This document shows positions 13,776 through 19,913 of a stretch of 19,913 nucleotides of DNA, one piece after another. Positions within the stretch are counted from its first letter, which is position 1. Every line of letters begins with the position of its first letter. The notes under the pieces were generated by a model, which saw only the letters and a program-made list of their open reading frames with translations, ran no database searches and had not been told where the DNA came from. A program made the translations under genes and the position numbers. The stretch covers positions 15,199 through 35,111 of the forward strand of contig MNZL01000142.1 of NCBI GenBank assembly GCA_001873585.1. Direction: 5' to 3'. Source of the stretch: Rhodobacterales bacterium CG2_30_65_12 (GTDB lineage Bacteria; Pseudomonadota; Alphaproteobacteria; Rhodobacterales; Rhodobacteraceae).

Positions 13776-15080
13776 TCAATCAATAATCCGCAGCACCGGC
13801 TCGGGCACCTGTGGCGCATCGCCGATGCCATAGGCCTTGAGCACCTTGCGCTCCGCCGCATCGGCCTCGGCGGCGCTGTCGGCATGGATCACGCAAAGCG
13901 GATCGCCCGCCTCCACCCGCTGCCCAAGATCGACAAGCCCGGTGAGCCCCACGGCGGGGTTGATCACATCATCCGCGCGCCGCCGTCCGCCGCCAAGCTC
14001 GACAACGGCAAGGCCAATCTCGCGGGTCTGGATCGCGGCCACATGGCCAGAGGCAGGGGCGGGCACGGCGCGGTTGAGTTTGGCCTTGGCCAGGTGCGCG
14101 CCGGGGTTTTCGACAAAATCCGCAGGGCCGCCGAGCGCCGAGACCATCCGGCCAAACATCTCCGCCGCGCGGCCGCTTTCCAAAGTCTCCCGCGCTTTTT
14201 CCAAACCTGCCGCACGGTTCGCGGCGAGCCCGGTGATCGCCAGCATCTCGCCCGCGAGCGCCAGCGTCACCGCTTCGAGCCGGGCATCGCGCTGCGCGCC
14301 GGTGATAAAATCGACCGCGTTCACCACCTCCAGCGCATTACCGGCGGCGCTGGCGAGCGGCTGGTTCATATCGGTGATCAGCGCGTTGCAGGCCAGCCCC
14401 GCCTCGCGCGCCACCCCGGTGATGCTTTGGGCCAGCTCGACCGATCGCTCGAATGTGTCCATGAAGGCGCCGTTGCCCGATTTCACGTCCATCACCAGCG
14501 CGCCAAGCCCGGCGGAAAGCTTTTTCGACAGGATCGAGGCGGTGATGAGCGGTACGCTTTCCACCGTCGCCGTCACGTCTCGGATGGCGTAGAAGCGTTT
14601 ATCGGCGGGCGCGAGGTTGGCGGTCTGGCCGATGATCGCGCAGCCCACCTCGGCCACAACCTTGCGCAACAGATCATTGTCGGGCTGGCTCGTATAGCCG
14701 GGGATACTGTCCATCTTGTCGAGCGTGCCGCCAGTGTGGCCAAGGCCGCGCCCCGAGATCATCGGCACAAAGCCGCCCGACGCCGCCACGATCGGCGCGA
14801 GCATGAGCGATACGTTATCGCCCACACCGCCGGTGGAGTGCTTGTCAACCACCGGCCCCGGCAGATTCCAATGAAACACGTCGCCCGAATCGCGCATCGC
14901 CAGCGTTAGCGCCGCCGCCTCGGCATGGGTCATGCCGCGGAAAAATACCGCCATGGCAAAGGCGGCCACCTGCCCCTCGCTGGCACTCCCGGTCGAGATT
15001 CCCTCGACCATGGCGTTGATTTCCTCTGCCGAAAGCTCGGCGCCGTCGCGTTTATGGCGGATGATTTCCTGGGTCAGCAT
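13776..15080 (-). CDS. deoA: Thymidine phosphorylase DeoA
   Basis: DeoA splits thymidine with phosphate to thymine and 2-deoxyribose-1-phosphate in nucleoside salvage. The 434-aa protein has the family signature VDKHSTGGVGDNVSLMLAP (78-96; KHSTGGVGDN contacts phosphate and sugar), the SGRGLGHTGGTLDKMDSIPG region, where GHTGGTLDK is diagnostic, and KKLSAGLGALVMDVKSGNGAFM. The C-terminal domain ends in GDPLCVIHAD. The length matches the E. coli enzyme (440). The ATG at 15080 is preceded by GAGGAGA at good spacing. No other deo genes are adjacent. The gene sits in the usual rbfA-truB-rpsO neighbourhood on the opposite strand. Confidence 0.96.
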   Translation of the reverse strand: MLTQEIIRHKRDGAELSAEEINAMVEGISTGSASEGQVAAFAMAVFFRGMTHAEAAALTLAMRDSGDVFHWNLPGPVVDKHSTGGVGDNVSLMLAPIVAASGGFVPMISGRGLGHTGGTLDKMDSIPGYTSQPDNDLLRKVVAEVGCAIIGQTANLAPADKRFYAIRDVTATVESVPLITASILSKKLSAGLGALVMDVKSGNGAFMDTFERSVELAQSITGVAREAGLACNALITDMNQPLASAAGNALEVVNAVDFITGAQRDARLEAVTLALAGEMLAITGLAANRAAGLEKARETLESGRAAEMFGRMVSALGGPADFVENPGAHLAKAKLNRAVPAPASGHVAAIQTREIGLAVVELGGGRRRADDVINPAVGLTGLVDLGQRVEAGDPLCVIHADSAAEADAAERKVLKAYGIGDAPQVPEPVLRIID

Positions 15081-15173
15081 GGCGTGTCTCCTCGTGCTCT
15101 ACTTTGACCCGATGGACAAATACCGCAAGAGGGATCGCTTGCGATTTTTCCCGCCACGCGCCACAAACCGCCC

Positions 15174-15680
15174 ATGATCATCCGCGAATACATCAAGGAC
15201 GATGCCCCCTCGACGGCGGTTTACTCCGACTGCGAACGCTATCGCTACACGCTTACCCGCACCTGGGAGCCATCCGGGCAACGGGCGTTGTTCGTGATGC
15301 TCAATCCCTCTACGGCGACCGAAGTGCAAAACGATCCCACGGTTGAGCGCTGTGAGCGACGGGCGCGCGCGCTGCGCTTTGGCAGCTTTCGGGTGACCAA
15401 TATCTTTGCCTGGCGCGATACCCAGCCGCGCAATATGCGTGCAGCAGCCGATCCGGTGGGGCCGGCGAACGATGCCGCCATTGCCGAGAGCGCCACCTGG
15501 GCGGATCAGGTGATTTGCGCCTGGGGCACACACGGCGAACACCTCGCGCGCGGCCTGGCGGTGGAGCTTCTGTTGCGCGCGACAGGGATGCCGCTCTATC
15601 ACCTCGGGCTGACCAAGGCGGGGCACCCCAAGCACCCGCTTTACATCGCTTACGAACAACAGCCGCAACTGTGGGGCTGA
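15174..15680 (+). CDS. DUF1643 domain protein
   Basis: A 168-aa protein of the DUF1643 type, recognised by YRYTLTRTWEP near the start, the FVMLNPSTATE core at 40-50 (LNPSTA is the hallmark), PTVERCERRAR, and VTNIFAWRDTQP near 74-85. CAWG follows near residue 126 and HLGLTKAGHPKHPLY near the end, both also typical. The family is widespread, often next to mobile DNA or phage genes, and its function is not known to me. The ATG at 15174 has no clear ribosome binding site. It is divergent from deoA across 93 bp and convergent with the calcium-binding protein gene, whose stop lies 6 bp past its end. Confidence 0.85.
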   Translation: MIIREYIKDDAPSTAVYSDCERYRYTLTRTWEPSGQRALFVMLNPSTATEVQNDPTVERCERRARALRFGSFRVTNIFAWRDTQPRNMRAAADPVGPANDAAIAESATWADQVICAWGTHGEHLARGLAVELLLRATGMPLYHLGLTKAGHPKHPLYIAYEQQPQLWG

Positions 15681-15685
15681 GCCGG

Positions 15686-17077
15686 TCAGGCGAAGATGTT
15701 TTCGCTGACCTCGACCAGCACGTCAGCCGCGCTCGCGCCCGGAGCGCCGCGCAGCATCGCCACGATCTCGCCGTTGACAGACACCACCGCGTCTTGCCCG
15801 TCGTCCGATGGCGCGACGCTGAGCGCCATGTCGCCATTGTCGAGCGCGGGGTTGAGGCTGATACGCAGAAAATCCTCGCCGGGGGTGAAATCGCCCACCT
15901 CCGCCGCGCCACCGCCCGAGGCATTATCGAAATAGACCCAGAATGTATCGTAGCCCGCGCCGCCGGTTGCGCTGTCGGCACGGTCCATGATCAGCGTGTC
16001 GTTGCCCGAACCGCCATCGAGTGTGTCGGCGTCGTTGTCGATGTGCCAGGCGAATTCGTGCTGCGCGGTGTGATAGTCTTGTTCGACCCGGCCAAGATGG
16101 TCGATCACGTCGTTTCCGTCGCCCCCGATGAGCACGTCGGCACCGTAGCCGCCGGCGATATGGTCGTCGCCCGCACCGCCGTCGATCCGGTCGTCGTCCT
16201 GGACTGTGGCGCTGTCTGCATTGTGTGCGCCACCCAGAAGCGTATCCGCGCCCGCGCCGCCGGTGATCGTATCGTCGCCCGTGCCGCCATCGGCCCAGGC
16301 GGCGGTATCCGACGCGGTGAGCGCATCATCCCCCGCGCCACCAGACAGCGCCGCCGCGCCTTCGCCTGCGGTGATCGTATCGTCGCCCGCGCCGCCGAAG
16401 GCATAGGCCGAATCATCGCCCAGCGTGATCGTGTTGGCGCCATCGCCACCGGCGATCACCTGCACCGGATTGTCGCTTTCGAGCACCTGGGTGCCCTCGT
16501 AATCGCTGCGCACACCAAGCCCGGTGCCGTCGAGCCCATCGTCGGGCGCGGAAAGGTCTTCGTCCGATCCAAGCGCGATATCGTCGGTCTCGGGGCCGTA
16601 GTCACCAAGCCAGCCGGCACCCGCATCGAAACCGGTCTCGGAGCCGAGCAGGCTTTGCAGGGGTGAGGCATCGCCCGGCGCCGGCGCATCGTCGCCCGGT
16701 TCGTCGACCGGATCGAGCACGGTTTCTGGGTCGATCTCCTCAGCCAGGAACGGGTCTTCATCGCCGGTGATCGGCGGGAGCACATCCTCCGGGTCGACCT
16801 CTGCGCCATCGAACGGATCTTCGTCATCGGTGATCGGCGGCAACAGTGGCGAGGGATCGGTAAGGCCAGACCGCACGGTATCGCCTCCTTCATCGCCACC
16901 TTCGTTTGCTGAAAGCAAGTCACCGCCTTGATCCGTGCCGGAAAAGGTGCTGCTTCCGCCTTCGTCCGAGGCGGCGTCGGTTTCCGGTGAGAAATCGAAC
17001 ATCATCATCATCGGCAACAGCCCGAGCAAGAGAAGTGCAAATGCCATGAAGATCACCCCTGAAACAGACTTCACCAT
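15686..17077 (-). CDS. Membrane-anchored RTX-type calcium-binding protein
   Basis: A 463-aa protein with an N-terminal hydrophobic segment (about residues 7-27, VIFMAFALLLLGLLPMMMM-like), followed by a long, very acidic linker and a block of RTX nonapeptides. The linker has a 21-residue repeat (DPxxxLPPITxDEDPFxxxE) at 74-94 and 95-115, plus a partial third unit to about 125. GGxGxD repeats such as GGAGDD, GGTGDD, GGYGAD, GGDGND and GGSGND run from about 210 to 360; these bind calcium as a beta-roll. The end has the DFTPGEDFLRISL segment common in Rhodobacteraceae RTX proteins. It is likely membrane-tethered or secreted; no transporter genes are nearby. I start at the ATG at 17077, since the upstream TTG (17092) has no binding site. 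Exact function unknown. Confidence 0.85.
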   Translation of the reverse strand: MVKSVSGVIFMAFALLLLGLLPMMMMFDFSPETDAASDEGGSSTFSGTDQGGDLLSANEGGDEGGDTVRSGLTDPSPLLPPITDDEDPFDGAEVDPEDVLPPITGDEDPFLAEEIDPETVLDPVDEPGDDAPAPGDASPLQSLLGSETGFDAGAGWLGDYGPETDDIALGSDEDLSAPDDGLDGTGLGVRSDYEGTQVLESDNPVQVIAGGDGANTITLGDDSAYAFGGAGDDTITAGEGAAALSGGAGDDALTASDTAAWADGGTGDDTITGGAGADTLLGGAHNADSATVQDDDRIDGGAGDDHIAGGYGADVLIGGDGNDVIDHLGRVEQDYHTAQHEFAWHIDNDADTLDGGSGNDTLIMDRADSATGGAGYDTFWVYFDNASGGGAAEVGDFTPGEDFLRISLNPALDNGDMALSVAPSDDGQDAVVSVNGEIVAMLRGAPGASAADVLVEVSENIFA

Positions 17078-17181
17078 AGCACCATCCGGCAAAACCCGGA
17101 AAAGGATATTGCGATCAATTGTCTATTAACGTCTGGAAAGGTTAATGCCGGGCAGGGTAAGTTGGTGTCACGGAGGCGGCC

Positions 17182-17475
17182 ATGGCTGATGAGAATGGGC
17201 GGGAAGAGGACATTGCGCAACAGCTGCAGGCGCTGCGCAGCGAGGTGCGGCGGCTGAACGAGCAGCGCTTCTTCCAGATCGAAAGCTCGATGCCGCAAGT
17301 CGCGCTGTGGAGCCTCGTGCGCGGGCTCGCCTTCGGCCTTGGCTCGGTGTTGGGGGCAACGATCCTGCTGTCGTTTCTGGTCCGGATGCTCGGCTCGATC
17401 GACTTCATCCCGGTGCTGGGCGATTGGGCCGGGCGGTTGATCGAGGAAATCCAGATCGGGGCGCGACCAGAATAG
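17182..17475 (+). CDS. DUF5665-type small membrane protein
   Basis: A 97-aa protein with an N-terminal charged helix (ALRSEVRRLNEQR, about 16-28), then two hydrophobic segments, roughly residues 39-65. The core LVRGLAFGLGSVLGATILLS followed by IDFIPVLGDWAGRLIEE matches what I know as DUF5665, a family of unknown function. It is probably an inner membrane protein. The ATG at 17182 has GGAGG 5 nt upstream. It lies 122 bp before rpsO and is divergent from the RTX gene; whether it is cotranscribed with rpsO is unclear. Confidence 0.85.
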   Translation: MADENGREEDIAQQLQALRSEVRRLNEQRFFQIESSMPQVALWSLVRGLAFGLGSVLGATILLSFLVRMLGSIDFIPVLGDWAGRLIEEIQIGARPE

Positions 17476-17597
17476 GCTTTTCTTCGCGGCAGGAATTGCC
17501 TATACGCGCGCATCCGGGCACCGCCCGGACTTCTCCAAGGGCCTGTGCTGGACGACATCCCGGCCTGCGCCATAACCCTCAACCGAAGGAGCCCCCG
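17476..17597 (+). promoter_or_regulatory. rpsO leader / promoter region
   Basis: The 122-bp region before rpsO contains a perfect stem TCCGGGC/GCCCGGA with a 3-nt loop near 17515-17531 and a second GC-rich fold near 17540-17570. Bacterial rpsO genes are often autoregulated by S15 binding to a structured leader; whether this one is so cannot be shown by reading. TTGCCTATAC near 17505 is a weak promoter-like patch. Confidence 0.35.
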
Positions 17598-17867
17598 ATG
17601 TCGATCACGCCGGAAGAAAAGACCCGTTTGATGAAGGAATATGCCACCAAGGAAGGCGACACCGGTTCGCCAGAAGTTCAGGTGGCCATCCTCACCAGCC
17701 GCATCTCCACGCTCACCGAGCACTTCAAGACGCACAAGAAAGACAACCATTCGCGCCGTGGCCTGCTGATGATGGTCGCCCAGCGCCGCAAGCTGCTCGA
17801 CTACCTCAAGGGCAAGGAAGAGGCCCGCTACCAGGCCCTCATCAAGCGGCTTGGCATCCGGCGGTAA
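17598..17867 (+). CDS. rpsO: 30S ribosomal protein S15
   Basis: S15 (uS15) binds 16S rRNA in the platform and nucleates its assembly. The 89-aa protein is standard: MSITPEEKTRLMKEYA at the start, GDTGSPEVQVAILTSRI (about 20-36), the rRNA-binding stretch HKKDNHSRRGLL, and MMVAQRRKLLDYLK. The ATG has GAAGGAG 7 nt upstream. A strong intrinsic terminator follows about 30 bp after the stop. In most bacteria pnp follows directly; here an extra permease gene intervenes. Confidence 0.98.
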   Translation: MSITPEEKTRLMKEYATKEGDTGSPEVQVAILTSRISTLTEHFKTHKKDNHSRRGLLMMVAQRRKLLDYLKGKEEARYQALIKRLGIRR

Positions 17868-17897
17868 GGCTTGCCTGAAGGGATGAATTCTGGAAAT

Positions 17898-17930
17898 GCC
17901 CGCGCCATATGGTGCGGGCTTTTTTCTTTT
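17898..17930 (+). terminator. Intrinsic terminator of rpsO
   Basis: GCCCGCGCC (17898-17906) pairs with GGTGCGGGC (17911-17919) over a 4-nt ATAT loop, with one G-U pair, and TTTTTTCTTTT follows directly. This is a textbook Rho-independent terminator. Confidence 0.93.
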
Positions 17931-18180
17931 CTCAGCAAAACGAATGGCGGCTTGGGGGCCATCAGAGGCAGTCGGTGCCGTGATAGTGCCGGGGAACGCT
18001 TTGCACTTGCAGCAACGTGCCCGTGCTGAAGCAGCCATTTGGCCTCGCAGGTCCGCTGTGGCGCATCACCCCCGAAGCTGTCGTTCCTGCCTGCGGCATT
18101 TGCAGTTTCGCGGCAATAAGCGCATTTCGGCTAGGCTGTTTTGCCTCGCACTCGGCGCGACGATCTGCTTTTTTGGACGC
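17931..18180. other. Gene-free stretch between rpsO terminator and permease gene
   Basis: About 250 bp of ordinary composition. One frame stays open rightward into the permease gene, but its peptide has no family-like content before the ATG at 18181. A promoter for the permease is expected here but none is clear. Nothing else is seen. Confidence 0.4.
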
Positions 18181-19218
18181 ATGAAACTATCGGCCCTCAC
18201 CAACGCCACCGCGCTGGCGATCATGTTCGGCTGGCTGCTCTGGGTGGGCAAGCCGGTGCTGCTGCCGGTGCTTGCGGCGATCATCGCGATCTATGTGCTT
18301 TCGGAGGCAACCACATGGCTGGCAAAACTGCCGGTCTTGCGCCATGCGCCCGGCTGGCTGTTGCGGCTGATCCTGCTGTTTGGGTTTTCCGTTGCGCTGT
18401 TCCTGCTGGGCATGTTCATCACCACCAGTCTCACGCGGGTGCTGGAGGCGATCCCGCGCTACGAGAACAACCTCGATGCCCTGGTGGCGCGCTACGCCAT
18501 CACCTTCGGGATCGAGGGCGAACCGACATGGCTCGCGGTGCAGAACGCCACCATCGGCCAGATCAACACTGCCTCCTGGATTCCGACGATCCTGAACAAC
18601 CTGCGCGGCTTTGGCAGCACGTTCTTCTTCATCGTGCTATATGCCTCGTTCCTGTTCGCCGAGCGCATCCAGTTCGCCACCAAGTTCGACCTTGCCACCC
18701 GCGACACCATGCAGCGCGATCAGGCGCTGGCGCTGATTGACCGCGTTAACGACCGGGTCGGCACCTACCTTCTGGTCAAGACGCTGATCAACATCATCCT
18801 CGGCGCGCTGTCCTACCTCGTGCTCCGGGCCATCGGCATCGAGTTCGCGCTGTTCTGGGCGATCCTGATTGCGGTCTTGAACTACATTCCCTACGTCGGC
18901 TCGCTGATCGCGGTGATCTTCCCGGTGCTACTCAGCCTCGCGCAATTCGGCACGCTGGGGATGGCGGCGATCACGCTGGTGACGCTCACCTTCCTGCAAA
19001 CCTACGTCGCGTCCTTCCTCGAGCCGCGGCTGATGGGGCGAACGTTTAACCTCTCGCCGCTGGTCGTGCTGCTCGCGCTTGCGTTCTGGACGGCGCTCTG
19101 GGGCTTGCCCGGGGCGATCCTCGCAGTTCCGCTCACGTCGAGCCTCGTGATTGTTCTTGCCGAAATCAAGGCCACCAGGCCCTTCGCGATCATGCTCTCG
19201 GCGAATGGAAAACTTTGA
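18181..19218 (+). CDS. AI-2E family transporter (UPF0118/PerM-like permease)
   Basis: A 345-aa integral membrane protein with hydrophobic segments in the family's pattern: two at the start (about 9-45), one at 58-80, then a soluble stretch, then several from about 140 on. It has the conserved NYIPYVGSLIAV (234-245; equivalent to the family GPxIG-type segment) and EPRLMGRTFNLSPLVVLLAL, then the WTALWGLPGAILAVPLT region. The family includes TqsA (AI-2 export) and Na+(Li+)/H+ antiporters, so substrate cannot be assigned. The ATG at 18181 (MKLSALTN) is preferred by length; the binding site (TTGGACGC) is weak, and longer upstream readings are poorly protein-like. It sits between rpsO and pnp. Confidence 0.88.
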   Translation: MKLSALTNATALAIMFGWLLWVGKPVLLPVLAAIIAIYVLSEATTWLAKLPVLRHAPGWLLRLILLFGFSVALFLLGMFITTSLTRVLEAIPRYENNLDALVARYAITFGIEGEPTWLAVQNATIGQINTASWIPTILNNLRGFGSTFFFIVLYASFLFAERIQFATKFDLATRDTMQRDQALALIDRVNDRVGTYLLVKTLINIILGALSYLVLRAIGIEFALFWAILIAVLNYIPYVGSLIAVIFPVLLSLAQFGTLGMAAITLVTLTFLQTYVASFLEPRLMGRTFNLSPLVVLLALAFWTALWGLPGAILAVPLTSSLVIVLAEIKATRPFAIMLSANGKL

Positions 19219-19693
19219 CGCGGGCGCTTCAGTCCAGTTCCATGTTCCTGACCCGCATCTCCTCGCTGCGCCTGCTGTGTCAGAAGGATCTTTGTATTGA
19301 ACGGAATCAATTCGCAACGTCTGCTTGGGATTGCGCTGGAACAGGCAAGATCTTGTGGAATGACGGCTGGCTCGACGTGATGAGTGGTCCCGCCACACCT
19401 GTTTTCTGTTCGCGTTCGGACCCCCACGTCGCTGTTGCCACATTTACGAACGCAAACTGATCAACCGCAACGAACAACCGCTCTTTCTCGCAAAGCGCCC
19501 GCGCCCCGTTTTTCGTCAGGTCACAACCACCCCCTTCCCTCAACCCACTTTTTCCTGTATGGCCCCCCCATCTGAGACGCAGCGCCCTGACCCCGGCGCT
19601 CGAACAGGATGAAGGGGTCGGCGGCAATGGGGCCGCCATATTGGAAGGGAGACCCGGGAACGCCCGGGAGTGCTCCCCAGAGGAAAACACTAC
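19219..19693 (+). promoter_or_regulatory. pnp upstream region and structured leader
   Basis: No gene is supported in these 475 bp; small open frames there have shadow-like composition. The last 115 bp hold three stem-loops: AGCGCC/GGCGCT (19581-19600), GGCGGC/GCCGCC (19620-19637), and a longer one in which GGGAG (19647-19651) pairs CTCCC (19673-19677) enclosing CCCGGG-AACG-CCCGGG (19653-19668). The last ends just before the AGAGG ribosome binding site of pnp. In E. coli the pnp leader is cut by RNase III and repressed by PNPase; a similar control is plausible but unproven here. The first 360 bp show nothing I recognise. Confidence 0.5.
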
Positions 19694-19913
19694 ATGTTCA
19701 ATATCACGACGAAATCCATCCAATGGGGTGAGGAAACGCTTACCCTTGAGACGGGCAAGGTGGCCCGTCAGGCCGACGGGTCGGTGATCGCCACGTTGGG
19801 CGAAACCTCCGTCATGGCCAACGTGACCTTCGCCAAGGAACCGAAACCGGGGCAGGACTTTTTCCCGCTCACGGTCCACTACCAGGAAAAATACTATGCC
19901 GCCGGCAAGGTGC
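19694..19913 (+). CDS. pnp: Polyribonucleotide nucleotidyltransferase PNPase (partial, 5' end)
   Basis: PNPase degrades RNA 3' to 5' with phosphate and is a core member of RNA-decay complexes. The first 73 residues are visible, beginning MFNITTKSIQWGEETL. They include LETGKVARQADGSVIATLGET and the DFFPLTVHYQEKYYAAGKV stretch (core PLTVHYQEK) of the first RNase PH-like domain, all nearly identical to what is usual in alphaproteobacteria. The ATG at 19694 has AGAGG 9 nt upstream. The gene runs off the right edge; the rest, including KH and S1 domains, lies outside. Confidence 0.97.
   Translation, partial: MFNITTKSIQWGEETLTLETGKVARQADGSVIATLGETSVMANVTFAKEPKPGQDFFPLTVHYQEKYYAAGKV

Noticed and set aside
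13884..14909. Long plus-strand open frame opposite deoA
   Set aside because: Shadow of the well-identified thymidine phosphorylase, with His/Arg-rich peptide and no ribosome binding site.
16105..16449. GC-rich periodic repeats as a CRISPR-like or DNA repeat array
   Set aside because: The periodicity is explained by the GGxGxD codon pattern of the RTX protein; no identical direct repeats with unique spacers.
15497..16666. Long plus-strand open frame opposite the RTX gene (383 codons)
   Set aside because: It is a mirror of the repeat-rich minus-strand gene, Arg/Ala/Val-rich and without family features; the RTX motifs are on the minus strand.

Overview
The window looks like the chromosome of an alphaproteobacterium, most likely a Rhodobacteraceae (Rhodobacter/Roseobacter group) member. 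The reasons are the high GC content, the typical wording of DapB, RbfA, TruB, S15 and PNPase, a DUF5665-type membrane protein, and cobalamin genes of the kind common there (histidine-tailed CbiX, CobH, CobO). No rRNA, tRNA or CRISPR array is visible.

Left part (1-7700). A minus-strand cobalamin block encodes a 73-aa His-rich membrane peptide, the cobaltochelatase CbiX with an unusual Cys/His-rich tail, and CobH, which runs off the left edge. Divergent from it is a glutathionyl-hydroquinone reductase. Its stop codon interlocks with that of a convergent NADPH-dependent FMN reductase. A thiamine-diphosphate enzyme of the acetolactate synthase type diverges from the reductase. It is followed by a convergent intergenic region with several hairpins and two inverted copies of a 21-22 bp motif, then cobO, an lrgA-lrgB pair and a small plus-strand lipoprotein gene.

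Middle (7700-11550) is the accessory part. A double zinc-ribbon, transposase-like gene already carries two apparent frameshifts and is cut by an IS21-family element (8663-11171). The element keeps an intact istB, but its istA is broken by a 1-bp deletion and by an inserted hairpin with a stop codon. There is no target-site duplication, and the other half of the interrupted gene is not visible on the right side. About 380 bp of probable debris follow.

Right part (11550-19913) is housekeeping: dapB diverges from rbfA-truB, convergent deoA follows, then a DUF1643 gene, a membrane-anchored RTX-type calcium-binding protein on the minus strand, a DUF5665 gene, rpsO with a strong terminator, an AI-2E-family permease, and the start of pnp behind a leader with three stem-loops. 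The familiar bacterial order rbfA-truB-rpsO-pnp is kept but spread out by inserted genes.

I did not find a convincing undescribed multi-gene system. The features most worth a second look are the CbiX tail and its small His-rich neighbour, the inverted motif pair near 5313-5375, the doubly decayed IS21 locus, the acidic-repeat RTX protein and the structured pnp leader.
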